64,000 nt of DNA. Origin: Paradevosia shaoguanensis (GTDB taxonomy: Bacteria; Pseudomonadota; Alphaproteobacteria; Rhizobiales; Devosiaceae). Below are positions 16,476-25,661 of this stretch, one piece after another. The notes below the pieces were generated by a model. It worked only from the letters and a program-made list of their open reading frames with translations. It was not told the DNA's origin and did not search any database. A program made the translations under genes and the position numbers. The stretch spans positions 682,001 to 746,000 of the forward strand of contig NZ_CP068983.1 of NCBI RefSeq assembly GCF_016801025.1, in the 5' to 3' direction. Every line of letters begins with the position of its first letter. The stretch's first letter is position 1.

Positions 16476-17819
16476 ATGGCCTCCAGACCGACCTATCCGT
16501 TCGACGTGCGCAGCGCGGACGTGTGGAAAATCGCATTGCCGGCCTCGGTGGCCTTCATCACCGAGCCGATGGTGGGGATCGTGGACATCACGGTGATCGG
16601 CCGGCTGGGCGATGCGGCGCTGCTGGGCGGGCTGGTGCTGGGCGCCATCGTCTTCGATTTCATCTTCGCGCTCGCCTATTTCCTGCGGCTGGGCACGGCG
16701 GGGCTGACCGCGCAATCTGTGGGTGCGCGCGACCCTAAGGATGGGCTGATGCATGTGGCGCGGGCCATCGGGCTGGCGGTGATCATCGGGCTGGCCATGA
16801 TCGTGCTGTCGAGCGCGCTGCTGTGGGTTTCGGTCGTCACGCTGCGGCCGGAGCCGGCGGTGGAAGTGGCGCTGGCGGAGTATTTTCAGGTGCGGCTGCT
16901 CTCGGCGCCGTTCTCGCTGATCAACTACGCGCTGCTCGGCTGGTTCTACGGGCGAGCGGCGGCGCGGACGGGCATGCTGCTGCAATTACTCATCCACGGG
17001 GTCAACATCGCCCTGAGCATCGCCTTCGTCTATGGCCTCCACTGGGGCGTCGCGGGCGCGGCGGCGGGTACCGTGGCCGGGCACGTGGTGGCGGCGCTGA
17101 TCGGGCTTTACCTCGTGGCGCGGCATTATGGCGGGTTCCGCGCGACGCTCGAGAAGATCGTGCCGGCGGAGCTGGTCGACCCGGTGGCGCTGCGGCGGAT
17201 GTTCGGGCTCAGCCGCGACCTCATGATCCGCTCGGGCGCGCTGATGTCGGCCTATGCCTATTTCGCGGCGCAGGGATCGCGGGCGGGCGAGATCACGCTG
17301 GCGAGCAATGCGATCCTGCTTAACATGATGATGGTTTCGGCGTTCTTCCTCGATGGCCTGGCGCAGGCCTCCGAGCAGCTTTGCGGCAAGGCGGTGGGCG
17401 CCAATTGGCGGCCGGCCTTCGAGCGGGCGACGAGTCTGGCGCTGACGGCGGGCATTGCGATTTCGACGGGGCTGGCGCTGGTGCTCTATTTCGGCGGGCC
17501 GGTGATCATCGACCTGATGACGACGAGCGAACCGGTGCGCGAGGCGGCGCGGCACTATCTCTGGCTGGCGGCGCTCTGCGCCATCACCGGCATGCCGGCC
17601 TTCGTCTATGACGGCATCCTGACCGGCGCGACGCTCAACGGAGCGATGCGGAACGGGATGCTGGTGTCGCTGGTGCTGTTCCTCGGAGCGGCGCTGGTGA
17701 TGCAGCAGACGATGGGCAATGCCGGGCTCTGGGTGGCGCTCAACCTCTTCTTCCTCGCCCGGGCGGGGATCTACTGGTGGTCGCTGGAGCGGCGGAAGCC
17801 GGCATTGTTTGCGGCCTAG
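16476..17819 (+). CDS. MATE family efflux transporter (DinF-type)
   Basis: 447 aa with about 12 membrane segments in two homologous halves (WKIALPASVAFITEPMVGIVDITVIGRLG opens the first). The DinF-like sequence, with EPMVGIVDITVIGRLGD and FYGRAAART, points to Na+ or H+ coupled export of cationic drugs or metabolites. The ATG follows the upstream kinase stop by 3 bp. The stop codon lies within the left arm of a 13-bp inverted repeat that encloses the intergenic region to pyrD. Confidence 0.9.
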   Translation: MASRPTYPFDVRSADVWKIALPASVAFITEPMVGIVDITVIGRLGDAALLGGLVLGAIVFDFIFALAYFLRLGTAGLTAQSVGARDPKDGLMHVARAIGLAVIIGLAMIVLSSALLWVSVVTLRPEPAVEVALAEYFQVRLLSAPFSLINYALLGWFYGRAAARTGMLLQLLIHGVNIALSIAFVYGLHWGVAGAAAGTVAGHVVAALIGLYLVARHYGGFRATLEKIVPAELVDPVALRRMFGLSRDLMIRSGALMSAYAYFAAQGSRAGEITLASNAILLNMMMVSAFFLDGLAQASEQLCGKAVGANWRPAFERATSLALTAGIAISTGLALVLYFGGPVIIDLMTTSEPVREAARHYLWLAALCAITGMPAFVYDGILTGATLNGAMRNGMLVSLVLFLGAALVMQQTMGNAGLWVALNLFFLARAGIYWWSLERRKPALFAA

Positions 17820-17981
17820 GGTCCGTACACAGTAAGTCCCGGCGCCCCCAGAGCGCTATCTCCCCATCCGACAGTCTGCCGCGCCACAACCACTGAACTT
17901 CCCCGGCCGCAGAGCCGGGGAACTCCGGTGGGTGGGGCGGCCATCGCACCCTCTACCGGTGCAATTGAGTACGGACCCTAG
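17816..17981. repeat. 166-bp element bounded by 13-bp perfect inverted repeats
   Basis: CTAGGGTCCGTAC (17816-17828) is repeated in inverse as GTACGGACCCTAG (17969-17981). Inside, CTTCCCCGGCCGCAGAGCCGGGG (shown in two parts: CTTCCCCGGCCG, CAGAGCCGGGG; 17898-17920) forms a hairpin and recurs at 26.7 and 27.0 kb with one base changed. It sits between convergent matE and pyrD genes, so it may act as a bidirectional terminator, or be a small non-autonomous mobile palindromic element. No coding potential. Confidence 0.7.
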
Positions 17982-18023
17982 CCGAGGCCCTCCCCGGCTT
18001 TCACCGAGGAGAGCGCGCGTTCG

Positions 18024-19133
18024 CTAGAGCGAGAGCTTGCCGGCGGCCCAATCGTCGGTGGTGCGGCCGGTGAGGGCCGAGATGCTGGTGTGCCCGGCGG
18101 AGCGGACGCCGGCGGCGAGGCCGCGCTTGAGGCGATCGAGCATATCGAAGCCGCCATAGACCAGGGCCGAATAGAGCTGGATGGCGTTGGCGCCGGCCTC
18201 GAACTTGGCGAGAGCCGTTTCGGGGGAATGGATGCCCCCTACCCCGATAATGGGCAGGGCCCCTACGCGCTGGCGCATCTGGGCGAGGCGGCGGGTGGCG
18301 AGGTTGAAGAGCGGCTTGCCCGAAAGGCCGCCGGCTTCGGTGGCATTGGTCATACCGGCCACGGCGTCGCGCCCGATGGTGGTGTTGGAGACGATGAGGC
18401 CGTCGAGATCAGTGGCGAGGATGGTCCTGGCGATGCCATCCATGGCCTTTTCGTCGAGATCGGGGGCGATCTTGAGGAAGACGGGGACGCGCACGGCAGC
18501 CTTGGAGCGGGCCTGGAGCACGGCATCGAGCAGCCTGGCAAGGGCCTCTTCGGCCTGGAGGTTGCGCAGGCCCGGCGTGTTCGGGGACGAGATATTGACC
18601 GTGAGATAATCGGCGAGAGCGGCGAAGCGGTTGACGCCCAACACGTAGTCGGCGACGAAATCCTCGGAATCCTTGTTGGCGCCGATGTTGACGCCGAGGA
18701 TGGCGCCGACGCGCGTGGTCTTGAGGCGTTCGAACATCGCCTCGTGCCCCTCATTGTTGAAGCCCATGCGGTTGATGACGCCATCAACCTCGGGCACGCG
18801 GAAGAGGCGCGGCTTGGGATTGCCGCCCTGCGGGCGCGGGGTGACGGTGCCGACCTCGACCATGCCGAAGCCGACGCGGGCGAGCTGGCGGGGCACCTCG
18901 CCGTTCTTGTCGAAACCGGCGGCCATGCCGATGGGGTTGGAGAAATCGAGGCCACAGAGGCTGACCTTGAGCTCCTGCGGATCGGCATAATTCTGTTCGG
19001 GCGCGAGGCCGAGGCGCAGGGCGGCGATTGTGGCGCCGTGGGCGGTCTCGGCATCCATCTTGAGCAGGGCATCGCGGCCGAAATTGGCGACGAGCGGCAC
19101 GCGCAGGAGCGGAGAGAAAGCGGAGAAGATCAT
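18024..19133 (-). CDS. pyrD: Quinone-dependent dihydroorotate dehydrogenase (class 2)
   Basis: 369 aa. It oxidises dihydroorotate to orotate in pyrimidine synthesis, passing electrons to quinone at the inner membrane. Class 2 features are the N-terminal helical extension (FSPLLRVPLVANFGRDALLKMDAETAHG) and the FMN barrel with IGMAAGFDKNGEV, INRMGFNNEG, NISSPNTPGLRNLQ (catalytic Ser in the SSPNT loop), FLKIAPDL, IVSNTT, GLSGKPLF and IGVGGI. The start ATG 19133 overlaps the stop of the DUF952 gene (ATGA), so the two are co-translated. Confidence 0.97.
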   Translation of the reverse strand: MIFSAFSPLLRVPLVANFGRDALLKMDAETAHGATIAALRLGLAPEQNYADPQELKVSLCGLDFSNPIGMAAGFDKNGEVPRQLARVGFGMVEVGTVTPRPQGGNPKPRLFRVPEVDGVINRMGFNNEGHEAMFERLKTTRVGAILGVNIGANKDSEDFVADYVLGVNRFAALADYLTVNISSPNTPGLRNLQAEEALARLLDAVLQARSKAAVRVPVFLKIAPDLDEKAMDGIARTILATDLDGLIVSNTTIGRDAVAGMTNATEAGGLSGKPLFNLATRRLAQMRQRVGALPIIGVGGIHSPETALAKFEAGANAIQLYSALVYGGFDMLDRLKRGLAAGVRSAGHTSISALTGRTTDDWAAGKLSL

Positions 19134-19483
19134 TTCACGCCCTCCGGCAGGGTGCAGGCGCCATCGGCAGCGACGGCGATGGGCGCGGTCCATTCGACGG
19201 CGGCCACGGGCATGGGCGCGTAGAGGTGCGGGAAGAGCGCGCCACCGCGCGAGACCTCCCATTTGAGAGCGGCGACCACATCGGCGGTGCGGACCGCGAT
19301 GAGGACGAGATCGCCCTGACCGGCGAAGTGCTTTGCAAGGGTCTCGGCCAGCTGATCAGCGGTCGAGAAGTGGATGTAGCCATCCTGAAAATCGATGGGC
19401 ATGCCCTGGAACTGCCCGGTCGGCACGGCGGCCTCGTAGGCGGAGCGGGTGGAAATCTTGTAGATGAGCGCGGGGGAGGTCAT
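19130..19483 (-). CDS. DUF952 domain protein
   Basis: 117 aa. The whole length fits DUF952 (YKISTRSAYEAA, DGYIHFSTADQLAETLAKHF, LVLIAVRTADV, LKWE, FPHLYAPMP), a small family related to ADP-ribosyl-type folds with no settled function. It is upstream of and overlaps pyrD by four bases; such pairing is common in alphaproteobacteria and suggests co-expression rather than a known link to pyrimidine synthesis. Confidence 0.85.
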   Translation of the reverse strand: MTSPALIYKISTRSAYEAAVPTGQFQGMPIDFQDGYIHFSTADQLAETLAKHFAGQGDLVLIAVRTADVVAALKWEVSRGGALFPHLYAPMPVAAVEWTAPIAVAADGACTLPEGVK

Positions 19484-19587
19484 GGCGCCGGAAGCTATTC
19501 AAACCGCCTCGCCATCGCAAGGCTGTGGAGCGATTGTCGGACAGACTTTACAGGGCGGAAGGTGGGGGTATAGAAATAGGACTATCT

Positions 19588-19599
19588 TCCCAAATGGGA
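19588..19599 (+). promoter_or_regulatory. Candidate operator upstream of the S24 regulator
   Basis: TCCCA-AA-TGGGA is a perfect 5-bp dyad with 2-bp spacer, 30 bp before the ATG at 19629 and about 100 bp from the divergent DUF952/pyrD start. Its place in a core-promoter position suggests autorepression by the S24 regulator. Inference only. Confidence 0.35.
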
Positions 19600-19628
19600 T
19601 ATTTCTCCTAGCCAAGGCTCCAAACCAG

Positions 19629-20270
19629 ATGCTCTCGCACCGGGCAATATGGGACGGTATCGACGGGGTGGCGAAGCGCCACGGCCTGAGCGTATCCGCC
19701 TTGGCGAAGCTGGCCGGGCTGGACCCGACCGCGTTCAACCCCTCCAAGCGCGTCAGCAAGGACGGGCGGGAGCGCTGGCCGTCGACGGAGAGCATTTCCA
19801 AGATTCTCGAGGCGACGGGCGAAGGGTTCGAGACGTTCCTCGCCGGAGCGGGCGCGTTCCTGCAGACCACGGGCAGCACGCCGGAGTTGAGCTCGGTGCC
19901 GCTGCTGGGCCTGGCGCAGGCGGGCGCGGGCGGCTTCTTCGACAGTGCGGGCTTTCCGGCGGGGCAAGGCTGGGACGAGGTGCGGCTGCCCTCGCAGGAG
20001 GAAGGCGCCTATGCGCTCGAAGTCCATGGGGATTCGATGCTGCCGCTCTATCGCGATGGCGACATCATCGTGGTGTCGCCCACCGCGCAATTGCGGCGTG
20101 GCGACCGCGTGGTGGTGCGCACGCGCGATGGCGAGGTGATGGTAAAGCTGCTGCACCGGCAGACGCCTAAGCAACTCGAACTGCATTCGGTCAATCCCGA
20201 CCATCCCAACCGGACGTTCGAAATGACGGATGTGGACTGGGTGGCCCGGATCATGTGGGCCAGCCAATAA
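19629..20270 (+). CDS. S24 family (LexA/CI-like) autocleaving transcriptional regulator
   Basis: 213 aa. The N-terminal helix-turn-helix is LSVSALAKLAGLDPTAFN (20-37). The C-terminal S24 fold has the catalytic Ser136 in EVHGDSMLPLYRDGD and Lys173 in EVMVKLL, with Ala-Gly pairs at 98-101 (AQAGAGG) as candidate cleavage site. It is therefore a repressor that can inactivate itself, as LexA and phage repressors do. No prophage genes are nearby, so it is chromosomal. The start at 19629 gives the normal N-terminus. A dyad at 19588-19599 may be its operator. Confidence 0.88.
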   Translation: MLSHRAIWDGIDGVAKRHGLSVSALAKLAGLDPTAFNPSKRVSKDGRERWPSTESISKILEATGEGFETFLAGAGAFLQTTGSTPELSSVPLLGLAQAGAGGFFDSAGFPAGQGWDEVRLPSQEEGAYALEVHGDSMLPLYRDGDIIVVSPTAQLRRGDRVVVRTRDGEVMVKLLHRQTPKQLELHSVNPDHPNRTFEMTDVDWVARIMWASQ

Positions 20271-20278
20271 ACCTGCGA

Positions 20279-20689
20279 TCAGTGCGCGAGGCGGTAGCGG
20301 GCGCGGGCGGAGGCTTCGATGGCGGCGGTGGTGAGCCGGTCGATATCGAGGCGATCGCGCACCATTTCGAGGTAGCGCAGCTCTTCCTGTTCGAGGCGAA
20401 GGTCGGAAGCGGCGATCTCGACGGCCAGGGCATAGGCCGTATCCTGCAGGCGCCGGGGCAAGGCGGCGACGGCGGCATCGAGCACGCCATCGAGGCCGGC
20501 AGCGCCGTTCATCAGGTCGACGCAGGCATTGGCCACTTCCTCGAGGCGACCGGTATCGAAGCCGGCGAAAACCGGCAGGCGCACAATCTGATCCTCGATG
20601 CGCTCCAGTTCCTCCTCGCTCATGGTCGTATCGGACCAGGCCGAAACGATCATCAGATAAATCAGGGCATCGTGGGTGGAGAGAGCCAT
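20279..20689 (-). CDS. TerB family protein
   Basis: 136 aa, all helical. The pattern DALIYLMIVSAWSDTTMSEEELERIEDQI followed by EIAASDLRLEQEELRYLEMVRDRLDI matches the TerB/DjlA-like metal-binding fold, with acidic residues in both halves. Its biochemical role is unknown; tellurite resistance is only the name-giving phenotype, and no other ter genes are present. Convergent with the S24 regulator, 8 bp apart. Confidence 0.75.
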   Translation of the reverse strand: MALSTHDALIYLMIVSAWSDTTMSEEELERIEDQIVRLPVFAGFDTGRLEEVANACVDLMNGAAGLDGVLDAAVAALPRRLQDTAYALAVEIAASDLRLEQEELRYLEMVRDRLDIDRLTTAAIEASARARYRLAH

Positions 20690-20843
20690 TTGTGCTTTCC
20701 TGCGACGGGGTTAAGGCGATAACTAGAAAGGCGAAGCGCAAATGACAAGCGCCACCTGCCGCCTGTTGCGGCATTGACGTCAACTTGCGACTGGTGCAAC
20801 ACACCCTTCTTTCCAAAATCCATCAATATGAAGGCCTGAAACC

Positions 20844-22457
20844 TTGCCGCCCGCCCCGCTCCCGACACTCGACCCCGCGTTGTATGACGCTGCCCAGAAC
20901 GCCCGTGCCTGGCCGTTCGAGGAAGCGCGCAAGCTGGTGGCCCGGATCGAGAAATCGGGGAAGACCGAGGTGCTGTTCGAGACGGGTTACGGCCCCTCGG
21001 GCCTGCCCCATATCGGCACGTTCGGCGAAGTGGCCCGCACCACCATGGTGCGCACGGCTTTCCGGCTGCTGACGCGCGACCAGATCAAGACCCGGCTGCT
21101 CTGCTTCTCGGACGACATGGACGGAATGCGCAAGATTCCGGAAAACGTGCCGAGCCGCGAGTTCCTGGAGCCGTACCTGCAGATGCCGCTGACGGCAGTG
21201 CCGGACCCGTGGAGCAACGAATATACGAGCTTCGGGGAGCACAACAACGCCATGCTCCGCCGCTTCCTCGACACGTTCGGCTTCAACTACGAATTCGCCA
21301 GCGCCACCGAATACTACAAGGCCGGCAAGTTCGACGACGTGCTGCTGCGCGCCGCCGAGCGCTATGACGACATCATGGGCGTGATGCTGCCGACGCTGGG
21401 CGCGGAGCGCCAGGAGACCTATTCGATCTTCCTGCCGATCTCCCCGATCAGCGGGCGGGTGCTCTATGTGCCGATGAAGGAAGTCGACGCAAAGGCGGGG
21501 ACCGTGACCTTCGTGGGCGAAGACGGCCGCGACACCACCGTGCCGGTGACGGGCGGGCATGTGAAGCTGCAGTGGAAGCCGGATTTCGGCATGCGCTGGG
21601 CCGCGCTCGGCGTCGATTTCGAGATGTTCGGCAAGGACCACCAGACCAACGCGCCGATCTATGATCGCATCTGCGAAATCCTGGGTGGGAAGGCGCCGGA
21701 GCATTATGTCTACGAGCTCTTCCTCGACGACCAGGGCCAGAAGATCTCCAAGTCCAAGGGCAATGGCCTGACGATCGACGAGTGGCTGACCTATGCCTCG
21801 CCCGAAAGCCTGGGGCTGTTCATGTTCCAGAAGCCGCGGACGGCAAAGCGGCTCTATTTCGATGTCATCCCGCGGGCGGTGGACGAGTATTACGCGTTTG
21901 TCGCCTCCTACCAGAAGCAGGATGAAGCGGCTCGCCTCGAAAACCCGGCCTACCACGTGCATTTCGGCCACCCGCCGGCGGCCGAGATGCCGGTGACGTT
22001 CTCGCTGCTGATGAACCTGGTTTCGGCCGCCAATGCGGATGACGCTTCGGTGCTCTGGGGCTTCATCTCGCGCTACGTACCGGGGGCAACGCCGGAGAAC
22101 CATCCGGCGCTCGACCAGCTGGCAAAGTATGCCGTGCGCTACTTCAACGACTTCGTGAAGCCGACCAAGGTGTTCCGTGCGCCGACCGACAAGGAACGGG
22201 CAGCACTGCAGGAGCTGGCGGACGAACTGGCGGCGTTCGAGGGATCGAACGATGCCGACGCGCTGCAGAACCTCGTCTACGAAGTGGGCAAGAAGCACGA
22301 ATTCGAGCCGCTGCGCGACTGGTTCACCGCGATCTACCAGGTGCTGCTGGGCGCCGACCAGGGCCCGCGGTTCGGCTCGTTCATCGCGCTCTATGGCGTG
22401 GCGGAAACGCGCCGGCTGATCACCGACGCGCTGGCGGGGAAGCTGCTGGCCAAGTAA
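20844..22457 (+). CDS. lysS: Lysyl-tRNA synthetase, class I
   Basis: 537 aa. It charges tRNA-Lys in the cytosol. The class I signatures are the HIGH-like [10 protein letters not shown] (HIGT 56-59) and KMSKS-like KISKSKG (300-304); the rest follows the class I LysRS plan, not the class II enzyme of E. coli. This form is known from archaea, spirochaetes and many alphaproteobacteria. The start is a TTG at 20844 preceded by AAGGCCTG; no ATG gives the expected N-terminus. TTGACGTCAA at 20774-20783 may be part of its promoter. A strong hairpin follows the gene. Confidence 0.95.
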   Translation: MPPAPLPTLDPALYDAAQNARAWPFEEARKLVARIEKSGKTEVLFETGYGPSGLPHIGTFGEVARTTMVRTAFRLLTRDQIKTRLLCFSDDMDGMRKIPENVPSREFLEPYLQMPLTAVPDPWSNEYTSFGEHNNAMLRRFLDTFGFNYEFASATEYYKAGKFDDVLLRAAERYDDIMGVMLPTLGAERQETYSIFLPISPISGRVLYVPMKEVDAKAGTVTFVGEDGRDTTVPVTGGHVKLQWKPDFGMRWAALGVDFEMFGKDHQTNAPIYDRICEILGGKAPEHYVYELFLDDQGQKISKSKGNGLTIDEWLTYASPESLGLFMFQKPRTAKRLYFDVIPRAVDEYYAFVASYQKQDEAARLENPAYHVHFGHPPAAEMPVTFSLLMNLVSAANADDASVLWGFISRYVPGATPENHPALDQLAKYAVRYFNDFVKPTKVFRAPTDKERAALQELADELAAFEGSNDADALQNLVYEVGKKHEFEPLRDWFTAIYQVLLGADQGPRFGSFIALYGVAETRRLITDALAGKLLAK

Positions 22458-22463
22458 GGATTT

Positions 22464-22491
22464 CGCGACGCGCGCGGTGGCGCGCGTCGCG
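22464..22491. terminator. 12-bp perfect hairpin after lysS
   Basis: CGCGACGCGCGC-ggtg-GCGCGCGTCGCG begins 7 bp after the stop codon. The stem is very stable, but there is no T-run behind it. Confidence 0.65.
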
Positions 22492-22608
22492 CCTCGCCAA
22501 CAACCGCGCCCGATTTGGATCGGTGACGACGTGGCTCCTCCGAAGGCTCGCCTTTCAGAGCGAATTGGGCGATAAGCCACTAATCTTGGACGGCAAAAGT
22601 CTCGGGGC

Positions 22609-23424
22609 ATGCGGTTTTCATCGATAGTCGGCCTGGCCCTGCTTTGCGCCTCGGCGCTTCCGGCGATGGGGCAGTCCCTGCCAAATCACAGCGATCCCCA
22701 GGCGCGCGACATCGTGCCGAACCTGTCGGCCGTCCCGGCGATCCGGTTTCTCACCACGGCCGATTTTCCCCCGTTCAACTATAGGGACGAAAGCGGGCAG
22801 CTTGTCGGGTTCAATATCGACCTGGCGCGCGGCATCTGTGCCGAACTCAACGTGGCCTGCACGATCCAGTCCTGGCCATGGGACCAGGCGGCCAAGGCGC
22901 TGGCGGACAACCAGGGCGACGCGCTGATAGCGGGCCTCGCCATTACCCCGGAAAACGGGGACATGTTCGACTTCTCCTCGATCTACCTGATGCTGCCCGG
23001 CCGTTTCGTGACGGCCGCGGACAAGGCTGCGGCGTTCGAGCCGCGCGGGCTTGGCGACAAGGTCGTGGCGGTGCGGAAGGGCTCGGCGCACGAGGAATTC
23101 GTCAAACGCTACCTGCCGAATGCCAAGCCGCTGGAGTTCGACAGCGAGGGCCAGGCGCTGGAGGCCGTGCGGGACGGCAAGGCGGAGGCATTTTTCGGAG
23201 ACGCGATGCGGGCTTCGTTCTGGCTGAGCCAGAATGGCGAATGCTGTTCGTTTGCGGGCGATCCCTATTTCCGGCCCGACCTCTTCGGGGAAGGGCTCGC
23301 CATTGCGCAACCCACGGGCCATGACGCCGTGCGCAAGGCGATCGACTACGCGCTGGCGCGGCTCAGCCGCGACGGGAAGCTCGATGAGTTTTACCTGCGC
23401 TGGTTCCCGGTGAGCTTCTACTAG
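22609..23424 (+). CDS. Periplasmic solute-binding protein, family 3 (amino-acid type), orphan
   Basis: 271 aa. A signal peptide (MRFSSIVGLALLCASALPAMGQS) leads into an SBP_bac_3 domain: IRFLTTADFPPFNYRDESGQLVGFNIDLARGICAEL, then WPWDQAAKALADNQGDALIAGLAITPE, and VVAVRKGSAHEEF. Such proteins deliver polar amino acids or related solutes to ABC permeases. No permease or ATPase gene is adjacent, so it is an orphan receptor here; it could serve a transporter elsewhere or a sensory system. Single-gene unit. Confidence 0.88.
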   Translation: MRFSSIVGLALLCASALPAMGQSLPNHSDPQARDIVPNLSAVPAIRFLTTADFPPFNYRDESGQLVGFNIDLARGICAELNVACTIQSWPWDQAAKALADNQGDALIAGLAITPENGDMFDFSSIYLMLPGRFVTAADKAAAFEPRGLGDKVVAVRKGSAHEEFVKRYLPNAKPLEFDSEGQALEAVRDGKAEAFFGDAMRASFWLSQNGECCSFAGDPYFRPDLFGEGLAIAQPTGHDAVRKAIDYALARLSRDGKLDEFYLRWFPVSFY

Positions 23425-23493
23425 GACGCAGTGCGCGTTGCGCCATCTCGTGGCACGGGCCCGGCACCTATCATCACGACTTCTCGATTGTGC

Positions 23494-23539
23494 TTATCCA
23501 CGCGGTTTCCACAGGCCTGGCTGTGAACTCTGGGGATAA
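23494..23539. other. Nested dyad with DnaA-box-like sequences
   Basis: TTATCCACG (23494-23502), TTTCCACAG (23506-23514), CTGTGAACT (23521-23529) and the GGATAA at 23534-23539 form one dyad, with TTATCC/GGATAA as the outer and CACAG/CTGTG as the inner arms. TTATCCACG fits a DnaA box. Just downstream ACTTTCG...CGAAAGT and GTGCTCA...TGAGCAC form further overlapping palindromes (23548-23580). It lies in the 271-bp gap before the glycosyltransferase gene. Confidence 0.45.
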
Positions 23540-23695
23540 CGGGGACAACTTTCGTGCTCAGTGGCGACGAAAGTGAGCACTTGCGGTGGGTTAGGCCGGG
23601 TGGCGGCCGGCAGCGAATTTGCCGGTGGGCAAGTGTGACTTATGCCGAGTTCGCGCCTCTTCGCCTTCGGCTAGCCTCGTGGCTGGAGGTGAGCC

Positions 23696-25540
23696 ATGAC
23701 GGATCTAGCCAGCCTCATTGCTTATGTTGCGGGCAAGACGCCGGAGCAGGCGGAGCGGATACTCCTTGCGGCCGAGACGATCGGGGCGGAACCGCTCGAA
23801 TTCTGCGCGCACCGGTTCGGTCTGGGCATGCACGCGACCTGGGAGCGGGCGGCGGAATGGGCCGGCCTGGCGTTCTCGGCGGAGGCACCGGCTTCGATCC
23901 TCGTCGGCGATACGCCGTTGCGGCTCGACGCACTGGCGCAGGTGCGCACGTGCCGGGCGCGGGTGTTCGACCGCGAGATCGTGCTGGCGGCGCCGGGCGC
24001 CGAGCAGTTCGTGGCGCTGCGGCAGAGCCTTGAGCGCAAGCCGGACCTGGCGCGGAAAATCTGCGTGGTGGAGCCGCGCGTGCTGCGGACGGCACTAGCG
24101 CAGAAGCACGGGGCGGCGCTGATGGACGAAGCGCGGCAGCGGCTGGTGCGGCGCTGGCCGGGATCGGCGGCGGACCTCGACGTGTCGCTGACTTCGCGGC
24201 TTATCTTCATAGCGGTGATGCTGTCGCTGCTGGGACTGGTGCTGGCGGCGCCGTTTGCGGTGAGGCCGTTCCTGTTTCCGTTCACGGCACTGTTCCTCGT
24301 AGTGCCCGGGCTCATCCGGCTGGCGGCGGGCGTGCCGGGCGCGGTGCCGCCGCCGCTCGATTGCGGAGAGCGGCTGACGGACCGGGAATTGCCGACCTAT
24401 ACGGTGCTCATTCCGCTGCGGAACGAAGTGACGATGGTGCCCTCGCTGGCACGGGCCATGAAGGCGCTCGACTATCCGCCGGAGAAACTCGACATCAAGT
24501 TCGTGGTCGAGGCGCGCAGTCCGGCGACGATCGCGGCGGTGACGCGGGAGCTGCACGATCCGCGGTTCGAGCTCATCGCGGTGCCCGACGAGCATCCGCG
24601 GACCAAGCCCAAGGCGATCAACTTCGCCCTGCCCTTCGTGCGCGGCGAATATCTCGTGGTGTTCGATGCCGAGGACATTCCCGAACCGGGGCAATTGCGG
24701 CTGGCGGCGAGCCTTTTCGCCTCGCACCCCGAGATCGACTGCCTGCAGGCGGAACTGCTGGTGGACAATGCGGGGGAGAACTGGCTGACGGCGATGTTCG
24801 CGGCCGAATATGCCGGCCAGTTCGGGCTGATGATGCCGGCGCTTTCGCACTGGCACCTGCCGATGCCGCTGGGCGGCACCAGCAACCATTTCAGCACGCG
24901 GGCGCTGCGCGAGCTGGGCGGGTGGGACGCGTTCAACGTGACGGAGGACGCGGACCTCGGCGTGCGGCTGGCCCGGCTGCGCTACCGGGTGGCAACGTTC
25001 GCTTCCCATACGCGCGAGGAGGCGCCGATCACGCTCAAGGCGTGGATGGCGCAGCGGACGCGGTGGATGAAGGGCTGGATGCAGACATTCATCGTGCATT
25101 CGCGGCACCCGCTGGTGTTCATCAGCGATGCCGGGGGGCGCAGTTTCCTGGCGTTCCAGATCTATGTGGGAAGCCTCATTCTCTCGGCGCTGCTGCATAC
25201 GGCATTCGCCGGCGTGCTCGTGGCGCGAGTAGCGACGGGGACGCCGCTTTTCGGGGAGGAATTCGACATCTGGGACGCGATCAGCGTTGCGGCGCTGATC
25301 GTGGGGTATGGCGGGGCGCTGCTGCTGATGATTGCAGGGTTGCTACGGTTGGGGCGGCCACAGCACCTCTTCTACCTGCCGACGCTACCGCTTTACTGGA
25401 CGCTGCATTCCTTTGCCACGCTGCGGGCGGCGCACGAATTGCTGGTGCGGCCCTTCTTCTGGGCCAAGACCGAACATGGACGCACCAAGGTCGATCGGTC
25501 GGTAACGGTTCTTGCGGGGCAAGCTGTGCCTAAGCACTAA
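23696..25540 (+). CDS. Membrane glycosyltransferase family 2 with N-terminal GspE-type domain
   Basis: 614 aa. Residues ~1-155 resemble the N-terminal domain of type II secretion ATPases (MshEN/GSPII_E-like), two membrane helices follow (~164-206), then a GT2 catalytic domain (YTVLIPLRNEVTMVPSLARAM; DAED; TEDADLGVRL; QRTRW) and three or four C-terminal helices. The processive-type TED and Q..RW motifs suggest a polysaccharide synthase or exporter at the inner membrane. The usual first Asp-rich site reads VVEARSPAT. No other polysaccharide genes are next to it, so the product is unknown. ATG 23696 follows GGAGGTGAGCC. Confidence 0.85.
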   Translation: MTDLASLIAYVAGKTPEQAERILLAAETIGAEPLEFCAHRFGLGMHATWERAAEWAGLAFSAEAPASILVGDTPLRLDALAQVRTCRARVFDREIVLAAPGAEQFVALRQSLERKPDLARKICVVEPRVLRTALAQKHGAALMDEARQRLVRRWPGSAADLDVSLTSRLIFIAVMLSLLGLVLAAPFAVRPFLFPFTALFLVVPGLIRLAAGVPGAVPPPLDCGERLTDRELPTYTVLIPLRNEVTMVPSLARAMKALDYPPEKLDIKFVVEARSPATIAAVTRELHDPRFELIAVPDEHPRTKPKAINFALPFVRGEYLVVFDAEDIPEPGQLRLAASLFASHPEIDCLQAELLVDNAGENWLTAMFAAEYAGQFGLMMPALSHWHLPMPLGGTSNHFSTRALRELGGWDAFNVTEDADLGVRLARLRYRVATFASHTREEAPITLKAWMAQRTRWMKGWMQTFIVHSRHPLVFISDAGGRSFLAFQIYVGSLILSALLHTAFAGVLVARVATGTPLFGEEFDIWDAISVAALIVGYGGALLLMIAGLLRLGRPQHLFYLPTLPLYWTLHSFATLRAAHELLVRPFFWAKTEHGRTKVDRSVTVLAGQAVPKH

Positions 25541-25661
25541 TTTTCTTAAAGAGCAAATGGCATTTTTCCCCATTCTCATTGGTATTTTTACCGAATACGA
25601 TTCTTTTCGACCTCCCTTGGGGGCCGTTAAGACTATGTTTTGAAGGTAAGTGGGGGTACCA

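Noticed and set aside
19629-20270. Prophage repressor marking an integrated phage
   Set aside because: Neighbours are pyrD, a TerB-like gene and lysS; no phage structural, integrase or replication genes are seen.
23494-23540. Chromosomal replication origin
   Set aside because: There is only one good DnaA box, no AT-rich unwinding region beside it, and none of the genes that usually flank alphaproteobacterial origins.
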